Source of the DNA: Arthrobacter sp.
GTDB lineage: Bacteria; Actinomycetota; Actinomycetes; Actinomycetales; Micrococcaceae
DNA: 15,021 bases
Direction of reading: 5' to 3'
NCBI GenBank assembly: GCA_031178585.1
Contig: JAPSIT010000038.1
Span: forward strand, 1-15,021
In this document: positions 1-7,543 of the stretch, one piece after another
How positions within the stretch are numbered: the first letter of the stretch is position 1
Layout of the letters: every line of letters begins with the position of its first letter
The notes under the pieces: model-generated
What the model saw: the letters and a program-made list of their open reading frames with translations, nothing else
The model's database searches: none
What the model was told of the DNA's origin: nothing
Made by a program: the position numbers and the translations under genes

Positions 1-358
1 TGGCCTGGCATCGCCGTACGATCCGACGGCGGTGGGCGTCGCCGTCGACACCTTCCACGTGTGGTGGGAGCCGGAGCCGAAGGCGCAGATTGAACGGGCC
101 GGACGCGAAAGCCGCTTTGCGTCCTACCAGGTGTGGCGACTTCAATCTTCCGATCGCTGCGGACGCGCTGCTGTCCCGCGGCATGATGGGCGACGGCGTC
201 ATCGACTTCGCGACGATCGGCACCTGGGTCCGGGACACCGGGTATACCGGCGACATTGAAGTTGAGATTTTCAACCAGGAGATCTGGGACGCCGACGGTA
301 ACGCGTCCTCGAAACCGTGAAGGAGCGGTACGCGGAACTCGTGCTGCCCTTCGCCTGA
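1..358 (+). pseudogene. Sugar phosphate isomerase/epimerase, 3' part, two frameshifts
   Basis: This is the C-terminal portion of a xylose-isomerase-like TIM-barrel protein; the 5' part lies outside the window. The reading frame opens at base 2 with a segment containing VDTFHVWWEP and ASYQV, typical of the second half of these barrels, where a conserved D-x-FH-x-WW segment is followed by the metal-site region. At 135-136 (gtgtggcgac) one extra G shifts the frame; the next frame gives DFNLPIAADALLSRGMMGDG and DIEVEIFNQEIW, as expected for the family. Near 306 one base is missing, and the first frame returns to give an ETVKERYAELVLPFA ending and TGA at 356-358. Seen: two opposite shifts that restore frame. 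Known: the metal ligands sit in the barrel core, and the shifted stretch reads well once the insertion is ignored. Inference: either a young pseudogene or base-call errors in this end of the sequence; I cannot tell which. The substrate is unknown. Confidence 0.8.
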
Positions 359-432
359 GCGGTCTTTCACTGAGGCGGTATCGGCCGGGGGGCCCTGGAT
401 ACCGCGTCATTAACCTGCGCCGCAACCCAAAA

Positions 433-468
433 ACAGCGCCGGCACCGATCATCCGGTGCCGGCGCTGT
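433..468 (-). terminator. Strong hairpin terminator downstream of the LapA-like gene
   Basis: A perfect 15 bp inverted repeat (433-447 with 454-468) encloses a 6-base loop. Read on the minus strand it is followed by a run of five T (complement of 428-432), so it is best placed to end transcription of the minus-strand gene at 559-1020. The plus-strand side lacks a T run, but the stem is strong enough to help end the isomerase transcript as well. The gap 359-558 otherwise shows only a short tandem repeat of tgtccggt at 471-488. Confidence 0.8.
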
Positions 469-558
469 AGTGTCCGGTTCTGTCCGGTGTGCCCGCCTTC
501 TTGGCCCTGGGCCGTTTGCTCTCGGCGCGGTTCTCGGCCTCGACTTTCCGCTGCTATC

Positions 559-1020
559 TCAGCGCTTGCGCGTCTCGGCAACATGCCGCCGGTGTTCGGC
601 CGCCCGGAGCTGAATGATGCGGGCCGCTCCGGCCATTGCCACCAGCACACCGCCCGCGACTGCCGCGATGAACAGGGCGAGGCCGAGGGCCACGACGCCT
701 TCCAGGCCGAAGAACTTGACCTGCACCAACACCTGGTTCTGCAGGATGAAGATGATCAACAGCACGAGCACGACCAGCGCGGACGCGACTGCCGCCCAGA
801 TCATGCCGGCCCGTGTGACGGGACGACGGGTTTCGGCGGCGGGCGGGCGCGAGGTGCCGCTGTAATCCGGCAGCGCCGCTGTGCCCGGCCTGGGCTGCCC
901 TTCACTGCCGGCCGAGGACTGGGCATCTGCGGGCAGGGGAGGGCCGGGGGTCGATTCTGGTGACTGCCGTCCCGGCCGGTCCTGCTCGAACGGGTCCCGT
1001 TCGGATCCACTCTGCGGCAT
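559..1020 (-). CDS. LapA/DUF1049-domain integral membrane protein
   Basis: The product is 153 residues. Residues 1-70 are a hydrophilic, Pro/Ser/Gly-rich, probably disordered N-terminal tail. Two hydrophobic helices follow, at about 72-93 and 108-131, joined by a short segment with the FILQNQ and V-VKFFG pattern typical of the LapA (lipopolysaccharide assembly protein A, DUF1049) domain. The end is short, basic and cytoplasmic (AEHRRHVAETRKR). In Gram-negatives LapA is tied to LPS assembly; actinobacteria have the domain without LPS, so the role here is unknown beyond being a small membrane protein. The ATG is preceded by AAGGAG with 8 nt spacing (complement of about 1029-1034), which supports this start. 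It appears monocistronic, with a candidate promoter at 1109-1137 and a terminator at 433-468. The long disordered N-terminus is usual in actinobacterial relatives. Confidence 0.8.
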   Translation of the reverse strand: MPQSGSERDPFEQDRPGRQSPESTPGPPLPADAQSSAGSEGQPRPGTAALPDYSGTSRPPAAETRRPVTRAGMIWAAVASALVVLVLLIIFILQNQVLVQVKFFGLEGVVALGLALFIAAVAGGVLVAMAGAARIIQLRAAEHRRHVAETRKR

Positions 1021-1335
1021 GTCGGTGACTCCTTACACTTGTTGTCTCCGCGGGTCCGGGCGTCCAGGGCCCGGTGAAGGTGGGCAGTGGACCGGACCCT
1101 ACATGTCGATCCTATGCAAATTTCGGCAAGTTAGTAAGCATGCTTCGTGTTCTCGGGTGCGCTTGCCCTGCGGCAGTCGTTCGCGGGTAAAGGCGAGGCG
1201 GTCCCGTGGGCCGACCAGAACGCCGGTGCCCTGTAATCGTCCTGGTTTGTTCTACACTCGGAAGTAGACATAAGGGTGTACCCCGAATTTGCCCGACGTA
1301 GTGCAAATCGGCTCACGATAGGGAGGCGAACCCCC
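1021..1335. other. Divergent intergenic region between lapA-like and phosphoesterase genes
   Basis: This gene-free stretch of about 315 bases separates two divergent genes. It holds the Shine-Dalgarno of the LapA-like gene (minus strand, about 1029-1034), a candidate minus-strand promoter (1109-1137), a 10 bp perfect palindrome AAGCATGCTT at 1136-1145 that overlaps the end of the -35-like box, a candidate plus-strand -10 (TACACT, 1253-1258), and the phosphoesterase Shine-Dalgarno (gggagg, 1321-1326). Nothing here looks coding. The GTG at 1276 opens an in-frame upstream extension of the phosphoesterase, but that peptide is not signal-like and has no ribosome binding site. Confidence 0.5.
1109..1137 (-). 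promoter_or_regulatory. Candidate promoter of the LapA-like gene
   Basis: On the minus strand a TTACTA box (1132-1137) and a TAGGAT box (1109-1114) are separated by 17 bases in an AT-richer patch than the surroundings. Matches to the sigma-70 consensus are only moderate (3/6 and 4/6). It would give a leader of about 80 nt before the ATG at 1020. This is a pattern-based guess. Confidence 0.35.
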
Positions 1336-2388
1336 ATGCGCCGCAATCGTGTTATCGCTGGAACGTCCGCTCTCCTCTTAGGCGTCGCTGGCCTTTTGGC
1401 CGCGTCCCTTGCTATCGGCGGTGGGAACACTCCTCAGGGAGTGCCGCAGCCAACGGCGACTCTCGCGACGGGTTCGCCACCGTCCCCTAGTAAGCCCGCG
1501 TCCGCTGCGGGCGATGTTCGGATCGCCGCTGTCGGTGACATGAATGGAGTCAGGAACATTTCGCCTGATAGCCCGTCCGGTCGGAACGGGGCGGCGATCA
1601 CCCGGCTCGTGCGGAACAACGAGATTGACGCGTTCCTGGGGCTCGGGGACTTCCAGTATGACACCGCGTACTGCACTGACTACGTGAAGTATTGGACGCG
1701 GCTCTGGGGTGGCACGAAGCCCAAGTTGTACTGGGTGTCCGCCCCCAACCACGACTGGAAACCCGGCCGCAACGAAGACCTCGACAACTTCATGAACGGC
1801 CAATGCCCGGGGTCTACGGCGAAGGCTGCGATTAACCAGGAGCGTGGGTTCATCAGGAACGGGAAACCATACTCGAAGGACTTCGGGAACTGGCACTTCG
1901 CGTTCCTGTCGTCCGCGCACTGGCGGTACAACCCCACGCAGGCCCGGGCGTTGACAACGTGGCTGGACAACGACCTCGCTGCTGCTAAGGCGGCGGGCAA
2001 GCACCTGGCAGTCGTGCACCACGAACCGTACTTCACGTCGAACACGAAGGAACATAAGCGGGCCCGTGACCACAAGCCGTGGATCGACGTCATGTGGAAG
2101 CACCGGGTCCGCCTGACCCTGTCAGGGTCACAACACAACTACGAACGCTCATGTCCGGTAAACAACGCTGACCAGTGCGTCAGTGACGGGATCACAGCGT
2201 TCCAGGTTTCCACGGGCGGCATCGGTCTCCGCCCCTTCACCAGCAGTCCGCCGTACATCGTGAAGCGGTTCAGCAACACCCACGGCTTCCTCCGGCTGAC
2301 ACTCCGGGACAACGGGTCCTTCGACTGGAGGTTCGTTCCAACTTCGGGGCCGGGCACGGACGCAGGCACGCGTTCCGCACCTAAATGA
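1336..2388 (+). CDS. Secreted calcineurin-like metallophosphoesterase
   Basis: I chose the ATG at 1336 (350 residues) over upstream GTG 1276 because gggagg lies 9 nt before it and the product then starts with a Sec-type signal peptide (MRRNRVIAGTS then a hydrophobic stretch to about residue 26, SLA cleavage plausible, no lipobox). A Pro/Thr/Ser/Ala-rich linker runs to about residue 60. The catalytic domain shows the family motifs in order: GDMNG (D68), GDFQY (D105, Y108), NHD (N138-D140), VVHHEP (H228/H229) and GSQHNYER (H267). The layout resembles purple-acid-phosphatase-like enzymes, which hydrolyse phosphomonoesters with two metals; the substrate is unknown. Odd points: the first His of the usual GHxHxYER motif is Ser (S265), and codon use is less GC-biased than in the neighbours, with a rare TTA at residue 15. 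It is monocistronic, lying between the LapA-like gene and tRNA-Arg, and probably acts outside the membrane. Confidence 0.8.
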   Translation: MRRNRVIAGTSALLLGVAGLLAASLAIGGGNTPQGVPQPTATLATGSPPSPSKPASAAGDVRIAAVGDMNGVRNISPDSPSGRNGAAITRLVRNNEIDAFLGLGDFQYDTAYCTDYVKYWTRLWGGTKPKLYWVSAPNHDWKPGRNEDLDNFMNGQCPGSTAKAAINQERGFIRNGKPYSKDFGNWHFAFLSSAHWRYNPTQARALTTWLDNDLAAAKAAGKHLAVVHHEPYFTSNTKEHKRARDHKPWIDVMWKHRVRLTLSGSQHNYERSCPVNNADQCVSDGITAFQVSTGGIGLRPFTSSPPYIVKRFSNTHGFLRLTLRDNGSFDWRFVPTSGPGTDAGTRSAPK

Positions 2389-2391
2389 AAA

Positions 2392-2432
2392 CCACCGCCA
2401 AGCCCTCCCAGACGGGTGGGTAAGAGCGGTGG
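2392..2432. repeat. Nested inverted repeat just after the phosphoesterase stop
   Basis: Outer arms ccaccgc (2392-2398) and gcggtgg (2426-2432) enclose inner arms ccctccc (2403-2409) and gggtggg (2414-2420), which pair with one T-T mismatch around a 4-base loop. The structure starts three bases after the stop codon and has no T run, so it is not a standard intrinsic terminator. It may stabilise the 3' end of the mRNA or be the first part of a double terminator with 2459-2498. Confidence 0.5.
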
Positions 2433-2458
2433 ATGCAGCGTTCCCGTAGAACCCAGCA

Positions 2459-2498
2459 GCGGACCTGACCAGCGTTTGCGCAGGTCAGGTCCGCTTTT
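2459..2498 (+). terminator. Rho-independent terminator of the phosphoesterase gene
   Basis: A perfect 12 bp stem (gcggacctgacc at 2459-2470 with 2483-2494) and a 12-base loop are followed by TTTT at 2495-2498. Orientation and the T run fit the plus-strand phosphoesterase transcript. The same hairpin lies right after the 3' end of the minus-strand tRNA-Arg and may also stop that transcript, although no T run follows on that strand. Confidence 0.75.
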
Positions 2499-2503
2499 GG
2501 CCG

Positions 2504-2576
2504 TGCCCCAGGAGGGAATCGAACCCCCGACCGGCGGATTAGAAGGCCGCTGCTCTATCCCCTGAGCTACTGAGGC
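2504..2576 (-). tRNA. tRNA-Arg (anticodon TCT)
   Basis: On the minus strand a complete 73-nt cloverleaf can be drawn. The acceptor pairs GCCTCAG with CTGGGGC and has discriminator A. The D arm is GCTC...GAGC, and the anticodon loop CTTCTAA carries TCT. The T loop is TTCGATT with a GGGGG/CCCTC stem. CCA is not encoded. The pair closing the anticodon loop is a C-T mismatch, which I believe is common in bacterial tRNA-Arg(TCT), so I do not regard it as damage. It reads AGA codons, which are rare in such a GC-rich genome. Its 3' flank borders the atypical phosphoesterase gene. Confidence 0.95.
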
Positions 2577-2609
2577 AACTGGTTTCCCGGCTTTCCGGGT
2601 GCCTCAAAA

Positions 2610-2615
2610 AGTCTA
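2610..2615 (-). promoter_or_regulatory. Candidate -10 box of tRNA-Arg
   Basis: TAGACT on the minus strand lies 33 bases upstream of the tRNA 5' end. The same hexamer stands before tRNA-Pro at 14904-14909. No good -35 box sits at the right distance (TTGCCG at 2637-2642 is 21 bases away), so confidence is low. Confidence 0.35.
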
Positions 2616-2660
2616 CATTGCCTGCCGGCCCGTCGGCGGCAATGGGCCGGAACGTTTCGG

Positions 2661-2669
2661 TTATCCACA
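2661..2669 (+). promoter_or_regulatory. DnaA-box-like 9-mer upstream of ssb
   Basis: TTATCCACA matches the E. coli consensus DnaA box exactly and lies about 90 bases before the ssb start, between ssb and tRNA-Arg. Only one copy is seen, so this is not an origin. It could be a chance match or a site linking ssb transcription to DnaA. Confidence 0.3.
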
Positions 2670-2758
2670 TACAGCACCACGTATCTCCCGGCGGCCGCGC
2701 TGGCGGTTGATGCTGGAAGTGCCTGCTAGGGCAAGACACTTCGAGACAGGACACCAAG

Positions 2759-3325
2759 ATGAGTGACAACATTACGGTCCGGGGCTTCGTGGCCACGGAG
2801 ATCAGGAGCTCCACCACACCCGGCGGCGTCGCCACTGCCTCCTTCCGCCTCGGGTCCACCCAGCGCCGCTACGACCGCGCCAGCAACTCGTGGGTGGACG
2901 GCCACACCAACTGGTTCACCGTCCAGGGTTATCGGCAGCTGGCCGGAAACATGGGGTGCAGCGTTAAGAAGGGACAGCGCGTCATCATCGTCGGACGACT
3001 GAAGCTGCGCAGCTGGGAAAAGGAGGGCAGGATTTACCACGCTGTCGAGATCGACGCCGAGTCAGTTGGGCATGACCTGATGTGGGGTTCCGCCAATTTC
3101 ACGCGGAACGCTGGCAACGGGGGCAAACCGGCCCTTGCGGCGGGCGCAGCCGAGGAGGGCAACGGAGGGCAGAATTTCGAGCCGGGCCCGCCGGACGGTG
3201 ATGACCCGCTGGATAACGATGAAGGGGACGACGACTCTGCAGCCGGCGTCTTCGTCGACGACAGTACGGGTGAAACCCTTCAGCTCGACTCCGACACAGG
3301 CGAGCTCACCGGAGCTGCAGTCTGA
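2759..3325 (+). CDS. ssb: Single-stranded DNA-binding protein
   Basis: The product is 188 residues. It binds single-stranded DNA during replication, repair and recombination. The N-terminal 110 or so residues form the OB fold: NITVRGFVATEI, then ATASFRLGSTQRRYDR, a TNWFTVQGYRQLAGN strand and the KKGQRVIIVGRLKLRSWEKEG segment that follows the conserved pattern of bacterial SSBs. The rest is low-complexity and acidic (DDPLDNDEGDDDS), as in SSB tails. The protein ends GELTGAAV instead of the DDDIPF-like tip that recruits partner proteins, so this may be a secondary SSB and not the essential replicative one; the essential copy usually lies between rpsF and rplI, which are not here. The ATG at 2759 has an agga at about 2748-2751 with 7 nt spacing. 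A hairpin follows at 3335-3367. Confidence 0.9.
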   Translation: MSDNITVRGFVATEIRSSTTPGGVATASFRLGSTQRRYDRASNSWVDGHTNWFTVQGYRQLAGNMGCSVKKGQRVIIVGRLKLRSWEKEGRIYHAVEIDAESVGHDLMWGSANFTRNAGNGGKPALAAGAAEEGNGGQNFEPGPPDGDDPLDNDEGDDDSAAGVFVDDSTGETLQLDSDTGELTGAAV

Positions 3326-3334
3326 CCGCCGGTG

Positions 3335-3367
3335 CATGCGGCACCGTACCCCCTGCGGTGCCGCATG
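3335..3367 (+). terminator. Hairpin downstream of ssb, possible terminator
   Basis: A perfect 12 bp stem (3335-3346 with 3356-3367) and a 9-base loop start ten bases after the ssb stop. There is no T run after it, so termination would be weak or of the L-shaped (U-less) type reported in actinobacteria. The core cggcaccg / cggtgccg is also present in the terminator at 433-468. Confidence 0.5.
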
Positions 3368-3404
3368 GCAGAATGGCAGCGTGACCCCACCCGAGGCATC
3401 CCCT

Positions 3405-3977
3405 ATGTCCAAGGCCGTTCCCGGCGCCGGCAGTTCCCGGGACGCTGTCCGTTTCCGTACCGGCAAGGTCTCCCTCAGCGTTCTAGCCACAGGGCTACTG
3501 ATCGCGGGATTGGCAGGATGCAGTGCCGGAGCCTCCCCCCAGCAAGGGACTGGTGCTAGTGCGGATGCCGGACAGGGGCGGCAGTCGGGAGCAGTTACGT
3601 CCACTGCAGCAGTTCAGCCAAGCGCCGCACCCATCCCAGCAGCCTCAACCGCAGTGGCAACGCAGTCTGCGGCGGCGGGAGGGCCGCTGCCCGCGGCCCA
3701 AAAAAAGATGGCCGATGTGCTGGGAGCTGTCGTCGCGGGTGCCCCGAAGCCTGGAACTGAGCAGATCAGGCAGGCCCTGACTGCGGCCGGATTCCCTGCC
3801 ACGACCCTTGAAGTCTCGGCCAGCCGGACCCCGACAGGGCTGGACGTCGATTCCGTCGAAGCCGCAGCAGTCCAGGGCCAGGAATGCGTCATAGGCCAGA
3901 TCCGCGATGGCAGGGTAACTGTGACCGTGCTGCCCGTCCTCGCAAGCGGGAAGTGCTTCGTAGGGGCCGCCGGCTAA
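3405..3977 (+). CDS. Small lipoprotein, probably DUF6993 family
   Basis: The product is 190 residues if it starts at ATG 3405, which is preceded by gagg (3393-3396) at 8 nt. A GTG at 3381 is in frame and possible but has no clear ribosome binding site. The signal peptide is basic, then hydrophobic (LSVLATGLLIAGLAGC), with a lipobox LAGC; Cys39 would be lipidated, anchoring the protein to the outer face of the membrane. Residues 40-90 are a Ser/Ala/Gly/Pro/Gln linker. The C-terminal domain of about 100 residues begins PLPAAQKKMADVLGAV and contains two Cys (in QECVIGQ and GKCFVG) that could form a disulfide. I recognise this pattern as the actinobacterial DUF6993 type, from memory; no biochemical role is known to me. 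It sits between ssb and ettA with no sign of a shared function. Confidence 0.7.
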   Translation: MSKAVPGAGSSRDAVRFRTGKVSLSVLATGLLIAGLAGCSAGASPQQGTGASADAGQGRQSGAVTSTAAVQPSAAPIPAASTAVATQSAAAGGPLPAAQKKMADVLGAVVAGAPKPGTEQIRQALTAAGFPATTLEVSASRTPTGLDVDSVEAAAVQGQECVIGQIRDGRVTVTVLPVLASGKCFVGAAG

Positions 3978-4009
3978 GCCCGGAATGTGAGATATCCCGA
4001 CCAACCCAC

Positions 4010-4015
4010 TAGATT
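4010..4015 (+). promoter_or_regulatory. Candidate -10 box for leaderless ettA mRNA
   Basis: TAGATT ends 7 bases before the ettA ATG at 4023. No Shine-Dalgarno at useful spacing is present (only ggaa two bases from the ATG). The position would put the transcription start at or beside the A of ATG. No convincing -35 box is seen. Confidence 0.4.
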
Positions 4016-4022
4016 TGGAACC

Positions 4023-5705
<1,683 letters not shown>

Positions 5706-5737
5706 GTCATGAGTCAGCTCCACTAGGCTCCAACGGC

Positions 5738-5768
5738 AAAGGCCGGTTCCAAGCGGAACCGGCCTTTT
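5738..5768 (+). terminator. Rho-independent terminator of ettA
   Basis: A perfect 13 bp stem (5738-5750 with 5755-5767), a tetraloop aagc and TTTT at 5765-5768. The A-rich 5' arm makes it usable from both sides, so it can also end the convergent tesB transcript. Confidence 0.9.
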
Positions 5769-5772
5769 GCGC

Positions 5773-5799
5773 GCCCGGGGCCATCACAGGGCCCCGGGC
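5773..5799 (-). terminator. Second hairpin between convergent ettA and tesB
   Basis: A perfect 10 bp GC-only stem (gcccggggcc at 5773-5782 with 5790-5799) around a 7-base loop begins 20 bases after the tesB stop on the minus strand. There is no T run next to it. With 5738-5768 it makes a tandem hairpin barrier between the two convergent genes. Confidence 0.55.
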
Positions 5800-5819
5800 A
5801 TGGGGGATGCCTGGGCTGC

Positions 5820-6791
5820 TCAGCCCCTGCGCATCTGGTGCTGCAGGACCTTGGACTGGAAAGCACCGGCCACTTTGCTCTTCAGGTCGGTCGGCACCCG
5901 GACCATGCCTTCCTGGGCCACCGACGCGACGTGCTGTCCGTCGCGGTTGAAGATCTTGCCGGTGGCCAGCCCCCGCGCGCCCTGGGCACTGGGCGACTCC
6001 TGGACATAGAGCAGCCACTCATCTACCCGCACAGGCCGGTGCCACCACATGGCGTGGTCAAGGCTGGCCACGCTCATCCCGGGCGTGATCCAGCTCAGCC
6101 CATGTTTGCGCAGGATTGACTCGAGCAGCGTGTAGTCGCTGGCGTAGGCCAGGGCTGCACGGTGGAGATTGGCGTCGTCCGGCAGCGGGCCAAAGGTCTT
6201 CATCCATACAGCATTGCGGGCTTCCTTCTTACCGGTGGCCGCGACATACAGGGCCGGGTCCACGTGGCGGATGTCAAAAGGCCGCTCGTAGGCCCAGTGC
6301 CGCGCCACGGGATGGTCGAACTTCCCCAGCAGGTCGGCGGTGCTGGGCAAGGACTCAGGATCCGGAATCCCCGGCGGCATGTCCGACTGGTGCTCGACGC
6401 CCTCGTCCTCCGCCTGGAACGAAGCGATCATGGACAGGATCGGCGTCCCTTCCTGGTAGGCGTGCACCCGTCGTGCCGAGAAGGATCGGCCGTCGCGCAG
6501 CCGCTGCACGCCGAAGGTGATGGGCTTGTCGGCGTCGCCGGGACGGAGGAAGTAGCCGTGCATGGAATGCACCGGACGGTCCGAAACGACCGTCCGCATC
6601 CCCGCGATGAGGGACTGGGCAAGTACTTGGCCGCCGAACACCCGCTGGTGCGGCTGCCGCTGGGACGGGCCCATGAAGATGTCTTCGTCTGTGCGGGCGC
6701 CCTCAAGTTCACCGAGATTAAGCAGTTCGATCAGTGAAGTAGTGGGGTCATTCGTGGGAAGTTCCTGCAATCCGGCGTCCGCTTCAGTCAT
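5820..6791 (-). CDS. tesB: Acyl-CoA thioesterase II
   Basis: The product is 323 residues, a double hot-dog protein that hydrolyses medium- and long-chain acyl-CoA to free acid and CoA in the cytoplasm. The N-terminal hot-dog has the VFGGQVLAQSL motif (51-61) and HSMHGYFLRPGD (75-86). The C-terminal half contains LAYASDYTLL, ASLDHAMWWHRP and VASVAQEG. By alignment from memory with E. coli TesB (Asp204, Thr228, Gln278) the catalytic residues would be D219, S243 (Ser for Thr, a conservative change) and Q293. The ATG at 6791 lacks a Shine-Dalgarno. Instead TTGAGC (6821-6826) and TAGAGT (6798-6803) on the minus strand, 17 bases apart, place transcription start at the ATG. It is divergent from the unknown gene at 6854 and convergent with ettA. 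Confidence 0.93.
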   Translation of the reverse strand: MTEADAGLQELPTNDPTTSLIELLNLGELEGARTDEDIFMGPSQRQPHQRVFGGQVLAQSLIAGMRTVVSDRPVHSMHGYFLRPGDADKPITFGVQRLRDGRSFSARRVHAYQEGTPILSMIASFQAEDEGVEHQSDMPPGIPDPESLPSTADLLGKFDHPVARHWAYERPFDIRHVDPALYVAATGKKEARNAVWMKTFGPLPDDANLHRAALAYASDYTLLESILRKHGLSWITPGMSVASLDHAMWWHRPVRVDEWLLYVQESPSAQGARGLATGKIFNRDGQHVASVAQEGMVRVPTDLKSKVAGAFQSKVLQHQMRRG

Positions 6792-6797
6792 GGTTTG

Positions 6798-6826
6798 ACT
6801 CTAGACGTCGCCCCGGCAGCGCTCAA
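6798..6826 (-). promoter_or_regulatory. tesB promoter, probable leaderless start
   Basis: On the minus strand the -35 box TTGAGC (6821-6826) and -10 box TAGAGT (6798-6803) have a 17-base spacer. The -10 box ends six bases before the ATG, so the mRNA should start at or next to the initiation codon, consistent with the missing Shine-Dalgarno. Confidence 0.6.
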
Positions 6827-6840
6827 CCGGACCCACCCGG

Positions 6841-6846
6841 TAGTGT
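6841..6846 (+). promoter_or_regulatory. Candidate -10 box for the unknown gene at 6854
   Basis: TAGTGT ends 7 bases before the GTG start at 6854, and there is no ribosome binding site. No recognisable -35 box sits about 17 bases upstream. The box is back to back with the tesB promoter within the 62-base divergent region. Confidence 0.4.
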
Positions 6847-6853
6847 TCTAGAT

Positions 6854-7516
6854 GTGTCTGATCTCCTCACCCAGTCCTTCCGTTTCGCAGACCCCCGTGA
6901 TCTGGCCGACCTGCGCACCTTCGCCACACGCGCCAAATCCATCGACGACGGCGCCATCCGGCTCCAGGCCGCAGGGCCGGTCCTTGCCGCCTATGTCTGC
7001 GTCCTCCGGCCCCGGATCCTGGGGGAGTCCACACCCACCATCCTCGGGCTGCGGACCATGGGCCTCGCCGAACCGTCCGCGGTCGACGTCACGGTGCCGC
7101 TGGCGGCCGTCCTGGACCGGCTCGCCCGGGCAGGGGAGAACGACGCTGAACTGCCGATTCCGCCGTCGACCGTCACCGAATCCTGGGCGGGCGTCGGAGC
7201 ACCGCGCAGCGGCTGGGAGCTGGTCGGCTCCGTTCCTGACGACGAGCTGCGGCGTGCCGCCGAGGCCGGCATTTCGGAGGTGGCGGGCATTGTGCCCGAC
7301 AAGCCGGGCGCAATGATCGTGAACAACGCCCGCGCCGCAGTGTGGGGACGGGAACTTGAAGGCCGCTCCGGGCTTCCCGCCGGTGCCGCCTTCGCCGCCC
7401 TCGCACTCGGCTTCCTTGGCAATGACGAGCAGCGGCTGTACCGGGCCGGCCGGTGGTTCCGCCTCAGCGGCAGCCGCGGGCACGTTCTGGCCAGGACAGG
7501 CGCCGGCCTGCCCTAG
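6854..7516 (+). CDS. Conserved-looking protein of unknown function
   Basis: The product is 220 residues, GTG start, soluble, with no signal peptide or membrane helix. I do not recognise the family. What can be seen: an N-terminal segment DPRDLADLRTFATRAKSIDDG, a middle part rich in Ala/Pro/Val (VDVTVPLAAVLDRLARA), then WELVGSVPDDELRRAAEAGISEV, VPDKPGAMIVNNARAAVWGREL and a C-terminal WFRLSGSRGHVLAR. Codon use is strongly GC3-biased and the gene fills the space exactly between a divergent promoter and the convergent globin gene, so it is a real gene. The GTG at 6854 is chosen because it sits 7 nt after TAGTGT; an ATG at 6852 is out of frame. In my recollection an unnamed gene sits beside tesB in related Arthrobacter genomes, which hints at a conserved pair, but this is not proof of linked function. 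Confidence 0.75.
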   Translation: MSDLLTQSFRFADPRDLADLRTFATRAKSIDDGAIRLQAAGPVLAAYVCVLRPRILGESTPTILGLRTMGLAEPSAVDVTVPLAAVLDRLARAGENDAELPIPPSTVTESWAGVGAPRSGWELVGSVPDDELRRAAEAGISEVAGIVPDKPGAMIVNNARAAVWGRELEGRSGLPAGAAFAALALGFLGNDEQRLYRAGRWFRLSGSRGHVLARTGAGLP

Positions 7517-7543
7517 GCGAGCGAAGGCTACCCCAAGCCGGGC

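Noticed and set aside
450..555. A charged reading frame (KVEAENRAESKRPRAKKAG) just beyond the LapA-like stop, minus strand
   Set aside because: It looks a little like a basic C-terminal tail lost by frameshift, but it is blocked by a TAG near the junction, runs into the terminator hairpin, and needs a change for which there is no other sign. LapA-like proteins can end where this one does.
256..963. A 235-residue plus-strand frame over the isomerase end and the LapA-like gene
   Set aside because: It crosses the strong terminator at 433-468, is antisense to the membrane protein, and its product is low-complexity Arg/His/Gly.
2504..2580. Search for an att repeat of the tRNA-Arg 3' end
   Set aside because: No second copy of the tRNA 3' segment and no integrase gene is visible in the window, so no attachment site is claimed.
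6795..6800. TTGACT as a -35 box for the unknown gene at 6854
   Set aside because: It is 40 bases from the TAGTGT box, and no -10 box lies at the proper distance; it overlaps the tesB -10 region.
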